DNA from: Porphyromonadaceae bacterium UBA7042
GTDB taxonomy: Bacteria > Bacteroidota > Bacteroidia > Bacteroidales > Muribaculaceae
DNA: 8,499 nt
Assembly (NCBI GenBank): GCA_002494015.1
Contig: DLAR01000065.1
Location: forward strand, 47,912 to 56,410
Direction of reading: 5' to 3'
Shown: in pieces, positions 1-6,287 of the stretch
Layout of the letters: each line of letters opens with the position of its first letter
How positions within the stretch are numbered: position 1 is the stretch's first letter
Program-made: the position numbers and the translations under genes
Notes under the pieces: generated by a model
What the model was told of the DNA's origin: nothing
The model's database searches: none
What the model saw: only the letters and a program-made list of their open reading frames with translations

Positions 1-156
1 CTGTTTTATATAAATGCTTTTGTCGCACCCGTTTTCACGCGTCGGATTTAACATTTGTTTTGAAACACCCTCTAAATTCCATGTATTTTCGCATAATTCA
101 CAAAGTTACGAATAAATCCCGCAAAACAACGCCGTTATAAACCTTTTTTATATATA
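1..156. other. AT-rich intergenic left edge, no gene identified
   Basis: This is AT-rich sequence with no convincing coding region. On the minus strand, the complement of 101-108 reads TAACTTTG, a perfect Bacteroidetes -7 box, but I see no TTTG at the usual distance upstream. A minus-strand ATG at 54-52 stays open for 18 codons to the window edge. A divergent gene leaving the window to the left is therefore possible but unproven. Confidence 0.35.
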
Positions 157-191
157 TTGTGACTTATTATTAGAGAAAAGCATTATCTTTG
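157..191 (+). promoter_or_regulatory. Bacteroidetes-type promoter of the ROK kinase gene
   Basis: TATCTTTG at 184-191 matches the Bacteroidetes -7 consensus TAnnTTTG exactly. A TTGTG stretch at 157-161 can serve as the -33 element with a spacer of about 22 bases, slightly longer than the usual 19 to 21. Transcription would start near 198, giving a leader of about 33 bases before the ATG at 231. No strong Shine-Dalgarno sequence is seen, which is normal in this phylum. Confidence 0.65.
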
Positions 192-230
192 CAGTAAGAT
201 TAGTCCTACTTATTTTAAATCGATTAAATC

Positions 231-1202
231 ATGAGCAAACCTTATGTAATCGGTATCGACATAGGCGGTACCAACACTGTCTTCGGCATCGTCGATGCCA
301 GAGGCGCAGTTATTGCAAGTTCATCAATCAAAACCCTGAAACATCCTGATGTCAACGATTACATTGACGAACTATATACAGAAGTAACCCGACTTCTCGA
401 AGCCAACGACGCGGTTGACAAAATCCACGGTATCGGCGTGGGCGCGCCCAATGCCAACTATTACACCGGCATGATTGAAAAGCTGGTCAACATACCGTGG
501 CCCACTCCCCTGCCTATGGCCCAGATGCTCAGTGACAAATTCGGCGTTCCCGTGGCTATTACCAACGATGCCAATGCTGCCGCAATCGGTGAGATGACCT
601 ATGGCGCGGCACGCGGTCTCAAGGATTTCATCATGATTACCCTCGGAACCGGCGTGGGCAGCGGTATCGTCATTAACGGTCAGCTTGTCTATGGTCATGA
701 CGGATTTGCCGGAGAGCTCGGCCACCTGATTGTCAAAAGAAACAACGGCCGTCTCTGTGGCTGCGGCCGCACCGGTTGCCTCGAAGCCTACTGCTCGGCT
801 ACCGGAGTTGCCCGCACAGCGCGCGAATTTCTTGAAATCCGCCCTGAGCCCTCGATTCTCCGCAATCTGGAACTCGATGCCATCACATCCAAGGATGTTT
901 ATGACGCTGCTATGGCCGGAGACAAGATCGCTAACGAGATTTTTGAATACACGGGCCGTATCCTCGGCGAGGCATTCTGTGATTTCACGGTGTTCTCGTC
1001 GCCCGAGGCCATTATCCTCTTTGGCGGCCTTGCCAAGTCGGGCGAGCTGCTGATGCGTCCCCTCCGCGAGGCAATGGACAAGAACATGATGGGCATGTTC
1101 AAGGGAAAGGTAAAAGTCATCCTTTCGGAACTCAAAGAAGCCGATGCCGCCGTTCTCGGAGCCTCAGCCCTCGGCTGGGAGGCCAAGATGCCGCTGAAAT
1201 AA
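231..1202 (+). CDS. ROK-family sugar kinase, probably glucokinase
   Basis: This is a cytoplasmic ATP-dependent hexose kinase, most likely phosphorylating glucose or a related sugar at C6. At 323 residues it has normal ROK length and looks complete. The N-terminal phosphate-binding motif DIGGTNT lies at residues 10-16. The catalytic aspartate is D113 in TNDANAAAIGE. The second phosphate motif GTGVGSG is at 139-145. The ROK zinc signature follows as E162 and H165 in GELGH, then C176, C178 and C183 in CGCGRTGCLE, with E185. A glycine-rich LFGGLAKSGE near 263-272 fits the adenosine pocket. The start is set by the ATG 40 bases after a consensus -7 box. The gene is monocistronic, since a strong terminator follows 25 bases downstream. 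ROK proteins also include fructokinases, ManNAc or GlcNAc kinases and repressors. There is no N-terminal helix-turn-helix here, so a repressor is excluded, but the exact sugar cannot be read from sequence. Confidence 0.93.
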   Translation: MSKPYVIGIDIGGTNTVFGIVDARGAVIASSSIKTLKHPDVNDYIDELYTEVTRLLEANDAVDKIHGIGVGAPNANYYTGMIEKLVNIPWPTPLPMAQMLSDKFGVPVAITNDANAAAIGEMTYGAARGLKDFIMITLGTGVGSGIVINGQLVYGHDGFAGELGHLIVKRNNGRLCGCGRTGCLEAYCSATGVARTAREFLEIRPEPSILRNLELDAITSKDVYDAAMAGDKIANEIFEYTGRILGEAFCDFTVFSSPEAIILFGGLAKSGELLMRPLREAMDKNMMGMFKGKVKVILSELKEADAAVLGASALGWEAKMPLK

Positions 1203-1226
1203 ATTTCTGAATCTGTAAGATACTTG

Positions 1227-1264
1227 AATAAGAGGGGGTTGCTATTTTGCAACCCTCTCTTATT
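1227..1264 (+). terminator. Strong intrinsic terminator after the ROK kinase
   Basis: Two 16-base arms (1227-1242 and 1249-1264) pair along their full length with one G-U pair around the six-base loop TATTTT. The GC-rich core GGGTTGC/GCAACCC is closed by an AT-rich base, so the 3' arm ends in TCTCTTATT. The hairpin starts 25 bases after the kinase stop codon. The arms are AT-rich at the base on both sides, but no minus-strand gene points at it. Confidence 0.85.
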
Positions 1265-1269
1265 TATAT

Positions 1270-1297
1270 GCACATGCGTGGAGTTGTTATTCCCGCA
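1270..1297 (+). repeat. 28-base direct repeat, copy 1
   Basis: This copy matches 1596-1623 at 24 of 28 positions, and all four differences are transitions (C/T or G/A). The shared core is GCGTGGAG-Y-TGTTATTCCC. It begins six bases after the ROK terminator. A more degenerate relative with CGTGG and CCACG arms lies at 1661-1683, and a weaker one (GGAATGCATAATCCC) starts near 1351. Confidence 0.75.
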
Positions 1298-1436
1298 GGT
1301 CATTTCAGTAGCAACAGAGTGCGCTCTTGCGGCACGACGCTATATTATGGGGAATGCATAATCCCGATATGAAGTTAATGGTATCGCCGTTATGCGTCGG
1401 CATTGCGCAAATTATGGTGAAACTTTTTTACTATGA

Positions 1437-1469
1437 TTGTTGGCGGGAAGTGAAAAATTCGTAATTTTG
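1437..1469 (+). promoter_or_regulatory. Bacteroidetes-type promoter with no protein gene directly behind it
   Basis: TAATTTTG at 1462-1469 is a perfect TAnnTTTG -7 box. It is preceded by TTGTTG at 1437-1442, leaving a 19-base spacer, which is canonical for the phylum. Transcription would start near 1476. The next plausible start codon of a protein gene is at 1736, so the transcript begins with about 260 non-coding bases. It serves either a small RNA or the long leader of the lipoprotein gene. Confidence 0.55.
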
Positions 1470-1475
1470 CGATTG

Positions 1476-1695
1476 ATTGGGTACATCCCCATCATAACAT
1501 TTTGAGATTTTAGAGGCGTTATGTCTTCTTCTTGTGTGTGAAAAGCGTCGGAAACTATTCACTTTATAGACAAGAGTAGGCTTGACTGTCTCCATGCATA
1601 CGCGTGGAGCTGTTATTCCCACATCTGTCTATAAAGGTAATCCGACCACCTTCACACTAAGACGTGGCATTGCAGTTCCACGCTTCGTGTGTTTT
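1476..1695 (+). ncRNA. Candidate structured small RNA or palindromic element
   Basis: Five helices nest without conflict: 1518-1527 with 1659-1668 (10 bp, three G-U), 1536-1542 with 1651-1657 (7 bp), 1547-1552 with 1641-1646 (6 bp), 1562-1572 with 1626-1636 (11 bp, perfect) and an apical hairpin 1590-1597 with 1602-1609 (8 bp, one G-U, loop ATAC). Together they form a rod with a large internal loop of 17 by 16 bases below the apical hairpin. A promoter lies at 1437-1469. Near the 3' end CGTGG/CCACG (1663-1667, 1678-1682) and a TGTTTT run form a weak terminator-like end that would compete with the outermost helix. A rod with a large bubble resembles the 6S RNA plan in outline only; I cannot identify the family. 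A miniature inverted-repeat or other dispersed element explains the symmetry equally well. Confidence 0.4.
1596..1623 (+). repeat. 28-base direct repeat, copy 2
   Basis: This is the second copy of the unit at 1270-1297, with four transition differences in 28 bases. Unlike copy 1, it sits at the apex of the nested palindrome. Its left half forms the 3' arm of the apical hairpin, and the 11-bp inverted repeat 1562-1572/1626-1636 flanks it. Confidence 0.75.
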
Positions 1696-1735
1696 AATAA
1701 AGACTTTTGGTGGAACGCAAAAGTAAAATAGTTTT

Positions 1736-1957
1736 ATGAAGAAAGTATTTGTGCTTTTGGTTGTCGTATGTAGTATGTTCTCTTGTGCCTCCAATAGAAC
1801 TTATGTAAAGGATTATTCTAAAAGGATAGAATTAGTCAAGAAGAATTTTCCCGAAATATACAAAATGTATTGTAATGGGGTGGTTGCGATTGATAATGTG
1901 TACATTACACATAAAGATGGAGGCGAGACAGTCCATATAAGTTATCGTTACATATAA
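1736..1957 (+). CDS. Small orphan lipoprotein, function unknown
   Basis: This encodes 73 residues. A short basic start (MKK) is followed by a hydrophobic stretch and a lipobox-like MFSC, placing the lipidated cysteine at C17. This predicts export and signal peptidase II processing, leaving a mature protein of about 57 residues. The residues after C17 are ASNRTY, without the acidic run that marks surface-exported Bacteroidetes lipoproteins, so an inner-leaflet periplasmic location is more likely. The mature part is basic and aromatic-rich, with one further cysteine (C46), and no domain is recognised. Codon use is markedly more AT-rich than in the neighbouring kinase and ilv genes, which suggests an orphan or acquired gene. 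Its promoter is not obvious: the nearest -7-like sequence (TAGTTTTA) overlaps the start codon, so the promoter at 1437-1469 may serve it. The signal peptide argues that it is a real gene. Confidence 0.6.
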   Translation: MKKVFVLLVVVCSMFSCASNRTYVKDYSKRIELVKKNFPEIYKMYCNGVVAIDNVYITHKDGGETVHISYRYI

Positions 1958-2080
1958 ATGATGTGCATGTTGTAGGCATTACTCCTTGTATCAGGCAAGC
2001 GATGTGATTGTCTTTTTATCAAAGACTGACAGCTATGCCGCAATTGAAAACATTTTGTAATTCGCGGGTTTAACACAACT

Positions 2081-2123
2081 CGCGCGGCAATGGCGTTCTC
2101 GGGTGAGGGGCCATTGCCGCGCG
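2081..2123 (-). terminator. GC-rich 3' hairpin of the ilv operon
   Basis: The arms 2081-2094 and 2110-2123 are perfect 14-bp inverted repeats (CGCGCGGCAATGGC and its complement) around a 15-base loop. The hairpin begins 23 bases after the ilvC stop codon on the minus strand. No U-tract follows on either strand, so it may stabilise the mRNA end or act with Rho rather than be a textbook intrinsic terminator. It also separates the operon from the convergent lipoprotein gene. A weak hairpin GTCTTT/AAAGAC at 2010-2026 lies on the lipoprotein side. Confidence 0.65.
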
Positions 2124-2146
2124 GTGCATGTTGCGGATGGGGCAGA

Positions 2147-3190
2147 TTACTGCTTTTCGGGGCGGAGTCGGCGGACGGTCTCACCGGCGCGCCACAGCTC
2201 GCTTTCGCGCATGGAGCGGAGTTCTTCTTCGAGTTTTTCGCGATAGTCGGGTTGTGAGTTGGAGTCGATTGACAGCTGAGCCTCGTGGCCTTCCTTCACG
2301 CTCTTGTAGAGGCGTTCCATGACAGGCTTGATGGCGTCGTGGAAGGGCCCCATCCAGTCAAGGGCGCCGCGCTGAGCGGTGGTCGAGCAGTTGGCATACA
2401 TCCAGTCCATTCCCTTGTCGGCAAAGAGGGGCATGAGCGACTGGGTGAGTTCCTCGACAGTCTCGTTGAATGCCTCGGAGGGGGTGTGGCCGTTTTCGCG
2501 GAGCACTTCATACTGGGCGAGGAACAGTCCCTGAATGGCTCCCATCAGTGCGCCGCGCTCGCCGGTGAGGTCAGAAACCGCCTCGCGTTCAAATGTGGTC
2601 TCAAACAGGTAGCCCGAGCCGATGCCGATGCCGAGCGCGAGGGTGCGTTCAAGCGCGTGGCCGGTGTAGTCCTGATAGACGGCATAGCTTGAATTGGTGC
2701 CTTTGCCTTCCTTGAACAGTACGCGCAGCATCGAGCCGGAACCCTTGGGGGCAACCATGATCACGTCAATGTCCTTGGGGGGCACAACGCCGGTGCGGTC
2801 ACTCCATGTAATGGCAAATCCGTGGCTGAAATAAAGAGCCTTGCCCTCGGTGAGATATTCCTTTATGCGGGGCCACACCTCGATAACGGCGGCATCGCTG
2901 AGCAGGCACAGGATGATGGTGCCGCGCTTGACGGCTTCCTCAATCGAGAACAGGGTCTCGCCGGGCACCCATCCGTCGGCGACAGCCTTGTCATAGGTCT
3001 TGCCTTGACGCTGGCCGACGATTACGTTAAACCCGTTGTCGCGCAGATTGAGACTCTGCCCCGGGCCTTGCACTCCATACCCAAGCACTGCGATGGTTTC
3101 ATTTTTCAGGATTTCGCGAGCTTTTTCAATGGGAAATTCCTCGCGTGTGATGACGGTTTCTTCAACACCGCCAAAGTTTAGTTTTGCCAT
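2147..3190 (-). CDS. ilvC: Ketol-acid reductoisomerase (NADP+)
   Basis: IlvC converts 2-acetolactate and 2-aceto-2-hydroxybutyrate to the dihydroxy acids of valine and isoleucine by Mg2+-dependent alkyl migration and NADPH reduction. The Rossmann motif GYGVQG lies at residues 37-42, and the NADPH-phosphate loop GQRQGK at 59-64 favours NADPH. The active-site SHGF has H123. Metal ligands are D207 and E211 in SDLTGERG, and E243 and E247 in FNETVEEL, and the CSTTAQRGALDW segment (268-279) is present. At 347 residues it has class I length, with a single knotted C-terminal domain. The start chosen is the ATG giving MAKLNFGG; an in-frame TTG ten codons upstream (3220) would add a tail unlike the family. 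It lies 45 bases after the thioesterase gene and is the last gene of the operon. The sequence resembles fungal mitochondrial Ilv5 more than the enterobacterial enzyme. Confidence 0.97.
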   Translation of the reverse strand: MAKLNFGGVEETVITREEFPIEKAREILKNETIAVLGYGVQGPGQSLNLRDNGFNVIVGQRQGKTYDKAVADGWVPGETLFSIEEAVKRGTIILCLLSDAAVIEVWPRIKEYLTEGKALYFSHGFAITWSDRTGVVPPKDIDVIMVAPKGSGSMLRVLFKEGKGTNSSYAVYQDYTGHALERTLALGIGIGSGYLFETTFEREAVSDLTGERGALMGAIQGLFLAQYEVLRENGHTPSEAFNETVEELTQSLMPLFADKGMDWMYANCSTTAQRGALDWMGPFHDAIKPVMERLYKSVKEGHEAQLSIDSNSQPDYREKLEEELRSMRESELWRAGETVRRLRPEKQ

Positions 3191-3235
3191 ACGGAAAATG
3201 TAATAAGATAAAAAATTCAAATAACAGATAGCACG

Positions 3236-3994
3236 TCATGTGCGTGGAACGAAGGTGATGCGGGCCAGCGTGGTGACGTTGCCGCCACACTGTATCGCCG
3301 CATCATAGACTCCGGCGCTCTCGCCGTGGGGGGCGGCTGTGATTGTGGCGACTTCGCCATAACGCGCCTCATGACGAAATGCTATGTCGAAACGTTTCAC
3401 CTTGTTGGCATCCCAGAACCCGAGTTCCCACCGGTCGATGATCAGCTCGATGTAACGCCGGGTGGTGACATGGCGGTTGATGTCGATGTCAGATGTGACA
3501 AACATGTAGGTGGCCTCGCTTGTCGGTGCGGTCACCGGAAACAGTTTGCCCTGCTTGGCGATGGGGCATGGGCGGTCAGTGATATAACGTTCCAGAATGT
3601 GCAGGGCCGACAGGTCGGCCGGGCGGCGGGTTTCCATGTCGATGGCCATCCATATCGTGCGTGCATATCCTACCCGGCTCCCGCTCTCGACATCGACAAT
3701 CTCGAAATTTCGCTCGGAATAGAGGCGGTTGATGCTTTCGACCCATGTGACGAGTTTGTAACGGCGGTTGATTGACGGGACGGTGTCGAGTTCGATAGAC
3801 AGTCGGCTCAGTACCCACGACATCCCGTGGGAAATCAGGCGGTCAAACCCCACGCCGATAGAATTGGCATGTTCGGTGGCAGTCTCGATGATGAGGGTGA
3901 CGAGGTGGGCGATGGATATTTCCCGCTGGCTGTTGCAGTCGGCAGCGGTGATGATGAAATGGTGAGCAAGTGTATGCTGGTCAGGCGATGTCAT
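3236..3994 (-). CDS. Acyl-ACP thioesterase (FatA/FatB-like)
   Basis: This enzyme hydrolyses acyl-acyl-carrier-protein to free fatty acid in the cytoplasm. Its 252 residues fit the bacterial members of the plant FatA/FatB family, with two tandem hotdog folds at about 8-140 and 155-250. In the second fold, SDIDINRHVTTRRY supplies D171, N173 and H175, and E209 lies in FRHEA. The D-x-N-x-H and the 38-residue distance from D171 to E209 match the catalytic Asp-Asn-His-Glu set described for plant FatB. The cysteine that follows the Glu in plants is alanine here (A210). The gene start overlaps the ilvN stop by four bases (ATGA), implying translational coupling, and ilvC follows 45 bases later. I recall the same position in Bacteroides ilv operons. 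Because iso and anteiso fatty acids are built from branched 2-oxo acids, co-regulation with ilv genes makes sense, but chain preference cannot be read here. Confidence 0.9.
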   Translation of the reverse strand: MTSPDQHTLAHHFIITAADCNSQREISIAHLVTLIIETATEHANSIGVGFDRLISHGMSWVLSRLSIELDTVPSINRRYKLVTWVESINRLYSERNFEIVDVESGSRVGYARTIWMAIDMETRRPADLSALHILERYITDRPCPIAKQGKLFPVTAPTSEATYMFVTSDIDINRHVTTRRYIELIIDRWELGFWDANKVKRFDIAFRHEARYGEVATITAAPHGESAGVYDAAIQCGGNVTTLARITFVPRT

Positions 3995-4545
3995 AAGTCT
4001 TCTGTTTTGTTGCGACGTTTTTCCTGTTCTTCGAGGAAATAGGTAAAATGCTCCGTCGGCGACTTGGTGACCGCGATGCGGCCGCTGCGCACAAACTGGC
4101 GGATGTCATACCGTTTTAACAAATTATACAAGGCTTCGGTTTCATCACTGTGTCCGGCTTTTTCAATCACGGTATATTCGCGGGTGATTTCAAGTATGCG
4201 GGCATTGTGGATGCGTATTACCTCCTCAAGGTTTTTCAGGTCGAGCAGGCGGTCGGTCGGCACCTTGTAGAGTGCGATTTCCTGATGGACGATTTCGTCG
4301 TCGGTATAAAGGAATGCCCGCAAGACCTCGACGCACTTTTCGATCTGGGCCACAACCTTTTCCATCGCCGCGCGGGTGCTGCGGCATGTAAGGGTGATTT
4401 TGTGTATGCCCGGCATAGAGCTTGAACTTGCCGTGATGCTCTCGATGTTGAGTCCGCGGCGGGTGAAAATTGTGGAGATGCGGCTGAGCAGTCCCACTTG
4501 GTTCTCGGTAAAGACCGAGATTGTAAACAGTTGCTCGTTATTCAT
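3991..4545 (-). CDS. ilvN: Acetolactate synthase small (regulatory) subunit
   Basis: IlvN binds IlvB, raises its activity and confers feedback inhibition by valine. The N-terminal ACT domain covers about residues 6-80. Its NQVGLLSRIS (G18) and RRGLNIESI (N33) segments are the positions where valine binds in E. coli IlvH. The C-terminal domain, about 85-165, is the conserved small-subunit partner domain ending in ARSG-like VRSGRIAVTK. At 184 residues it carries a charged tail (EEQEKRRNKTEDL) longer than in the 163-residue E. coli IlvH. Its ATG overlaps the ilvB stop by eight bases, and its TGA overlaps the thioesterase ATG, so ilvB, ilvN and the thioesterase form one translationally coupled block. 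Presence of the valine-pocket residues suggests the enzyme is feedback-sensitive. Confidence 0.96.
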   Translation of the reverse strand: MNNEQLFTISVFTENQVGLLSRISTIFTRRGLNIESITASSSSMPGIHKITLTCRSTRAAMEKVVAQIEKCVEVLRAFLYTDDEIVHQEIALYKVPTDRLLDLKNLEEVIRIHNARILEITREYTVIEKAGHSDETEALYNLLKRYDIRQFVRSGRIAVTKSPTEHFTYFLEEQEKRRNKTEDL

Positions 4546-6271
4546 GCGTCTCAGGCTTGTATTTGGTTGATACGTTTAACATTATGTCGTCAATCGCGGC
4601 ACCCGGGGCCACCATCGGGAACACCATGTCGGTCGACTCGATATTGACGTTGAGCAGATATGGCCGGTCGGTGGCGAGCATACGGTCGATTGCCCCGTCA
4701 AGCTCGTCGCGGGAAACGACGCTCTCTCCGTCGATTCCATAGGCAGCCGCGATGGCGACAAAGTCAGGATTTAGCATCGGCGTGGCTGAAAAGCGGCTGT
4801 TGAAAAAGAGTTCCTGCCATTGTCTCACGTTCCCGAGGAAATTGTTGTTCATAATGACGATTTTCACCCCGATGCCGTTTTCCATTATTGTGCCGAGTTC
4901 CTGCATGGTCATCTGGAAACCGCCGTCGCCCATCAGCGCGATGACCTTCCGTCCGGGACAGGCAAGTTTTGCGCCTATTGCAGCCGGGAGGCAGAATCCC
5001 ATCGTGCCTAAGCCGCCCGAGGTTATGAGGCTGCGCGGCTTGGTGAACTTGAAATACCGTGCGCCCATCATCTGGTTCTGACCCACGTCGGTCACGCAGA
5101 TAGCCTCGTTTCCGGTCGCCTCTGAGATGCGGCGGGTGACTTCGCCCATGCGCATCGCTCCGACAGTCTCCTGAGGGAATACCTCGCGCTTCACGACGGT
5201 TTCGTACTCTACTTTGTCGGGTTCGTCAAAAGATTTCAGCCACTCCTCGCGGCCCGCTTGGTTGATGAGGGGGAGCAAGGCGTTCAGTACTTTTCCTGCA
5301 TCGCCGTGGATCGTGGTGGTCGCGCGGATGTTTTTGTTCAGCTCTGACGCGTCAATGTCGATGTGGATGATTTTGGCATCGGGGGCATATCGTGACGTGT
5401 CGCCGGTAACGCGGTCGTCAAAACGCATCCCGACGGCCAGTATCACGTCGGCCTTGTTGGTATTATAGTTGGGGCCGATGTTGCCGTGCATACCGAGCAT
5501 TCCCTTATAGAGAGGATGGTCGCTCGGCATGGCCGAGAGTCCGAGCATCGTGGCTCCCACTGGGATGTCGGCTTTTTCGGCAAGCGCTGTCAGCTGTTGT
5601 TCGGCACGGGCGATGGTTATTCCGTGGCCCGCGAGAATGAGAGGGCGTTCTGCCGAGTTCAGCAGTGCTGCGGCATCGGCAAGGTCGGCGGGGTTAATCT
5701 CAGGGTCGGGATTATAGCTGCGGATGTATTTCACCGGTTTGTAGCCGGTCCATTCCATCATGCCGAGTTGCGCGTCCTTGGTAACGTCGAGCACCACAGG
5801 GCCCGGCCGGCCTGTCGAGGCGATATAAAAAGCCTTTGCCACGGCAGCCGGGATTTCCTCGGCGCGGCGGATCTGGAATGCCCACTTGCTTATCGACTGG
5901 ACGATGCCGACGACATCTGTCTCCTGAAACGCATCTGTGCCGAGGGTCGCGACCCCGACCTGCCCGGTTATAACGACAATGGGGGTGCTGTCCATCAGCG
6001 CGTCGCTCAGTCCGGTAATGACGTTGGTGGCTCCCGGCCCCGATGTGACAGAGACAACGCCGGTGCGTCCCGACGCGCGGGCATATCCCTGCGCGGCATG
6101 GATTGCTCCCTGCTCGTGGCGCACGAGGATGTGGCGCAGCCGGTCAGTATAGTCATACAGCTTGTCGTAGAAAGGCATTATCGCCCCTCCCGGATAGCCG
6201 AATATGGTGTCGGTGCCTTCGGCAAGAAAGCAGCGCAGCATCGCCTCGGCCCCTGAAATCAGTTCACTCAT
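4538..6271 (-). CDS. ilvB: Acetolactate synthase large (catalytic) subunit
   Basis: IlvB is the thiamine-diphosphate and FAD enzyme that condenses two pyruvates to acetolactate, or pyruvate with 2-oxobutyrate to acetohydroxybutyrate, the committed step for valine, leucine and isoleucine. At 577 residues it is full length with three domains: N-terminal TPP pyrimidine domain (about 1-165), central FAD-type domain (about 190-330) and C-terminal TPP diphosphate domain (about 370-555). The catalytic glutamate is E53 in RHEQ. The TPP/Mg motif runs from GDG (448-450) to NNN (475-477). GTDAFQETD (111-119) and the tunnel tryptophan W485 in NVRQWQELF are acetohydroxyacid synthase hallmarks that separate it from pyruvate oxidase and glyoxylate carboligase. 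The position of plant Pro197 is naturally Gly106. The ATG at 6271 gives the family-typical start. It is separated from ilvD by 174 bases of palindromic spacer with no clear promoter of its own. Confidence 0.97.
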   Translation of the reverse strand: MSELISGAEAMLRCFLAEGTDTIFGYPGGAIMPFYDKLYDYTDRLRHILVRHEQGAIHAAQGYARASGRTGVVSVTSGPGATNVITGLSDALMDSTPIVVITGQVGVATLGTDAFQETDVVGIVQSISKWAFQIRRAEEIPAAVAKAFYIASTGRPGPVVLDVTKDAQLGMMEWTGYKPVKYIRSYNPDPEINPADLADAAALLNSAERPLILAGHGITIARAEQQLTALAEKADIPVGATMLGLSAMPSDHPLYKGMLGMHGNIGPNYNTNKADVILAVGMRFDDRVTGDTSRYAPDAKIIHIDIDASELNKNIRATTTIHGDAGKVLNALLPLINQAGREEWLKSFDEPDKVEYETVVKREVFPQETVGAMRMGEVTRRISEATGNEAICVTDVGQNQMMGARYFKFTKPRSLITSGGLGTMGFCLPAAIGAKLACPGRKVIALMGDGGFQMTMQELGTIMENGIGVKIVIMNNNFLGNVRQWQELFFNSRFSATPMLNPDFVAIAAAYGIDGESVVSRDELDGAIDRMLATDRPYLLNVNIESTDMVFPMVAPGAAIDDIMLNVSTKYKPETHE

Positions 6272-6287
6272 ATATTATATATTTAAT

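Larger units (their letters stand above)
1265..1735. other. Gene-free stretch with repeats and a probable transcript
   Basis: No open frame here looks like a complete protein gene. The interval holds a 28-base direct repeat in two copies, a consensus-like promoter at 1437-1469 and a nested set of inverted repeats at 1518-1668, listed separately. Read in one plus-strand frame, several repeat units give similar short peptides: RGVVIPA near 1277, RGAVIPT near 1604 and RGIAVPR near 1664. Stop codons interrupt the frame, so this is either a decayed repetitive coding element or the chance reading of a DNA repeat whose unit contains CGTGG and TTCC. Confidence 0.6.

Noticed and set aside
1431..1622. 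Minus-strand open frame of 63 codons in the gap
   Set aside because: It runs across the nested palindrome and a direct-repeat copy, has no signal or domain, and opposes a good plus-strand promoter.
1270..1683. CRISPR array from the repeated units
   Set aside because: There are only two good copies, 326 bases apart, with no regular spacers and no cas genes.
2010..2026. Hairpin GTCTTT/AAAGAC as terminator of the lipoprotein gene
   Set aside because: It is a 6-bp AT-rich stem with no following T-tract, so too weak to call.
3191..3220. Ten-codon N-terminal extension of IlvC from a TTG start
   Set aside because: The extension MNFLSYYIFR is not typical of the family, whereas the ATG at 3190 gives the expected MAKLNFGG start.
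3326..3775. Plus-strand open frame of 149 codons opposite the thioesterase gene
   Set aside because: It is the complement of the catalytic region of a convincing thioesterase, with no family resemblance of its own.
5486..6256. Long plus-strand open frame of 256 codons opposite ilvB
   Set aside because: It lies wholly antisense to a full-length, motif-complete ilvB. Its translation is rich in Arg, Gly, His and Cys without domain logic, as expected from the complement of a GC-rich gene.
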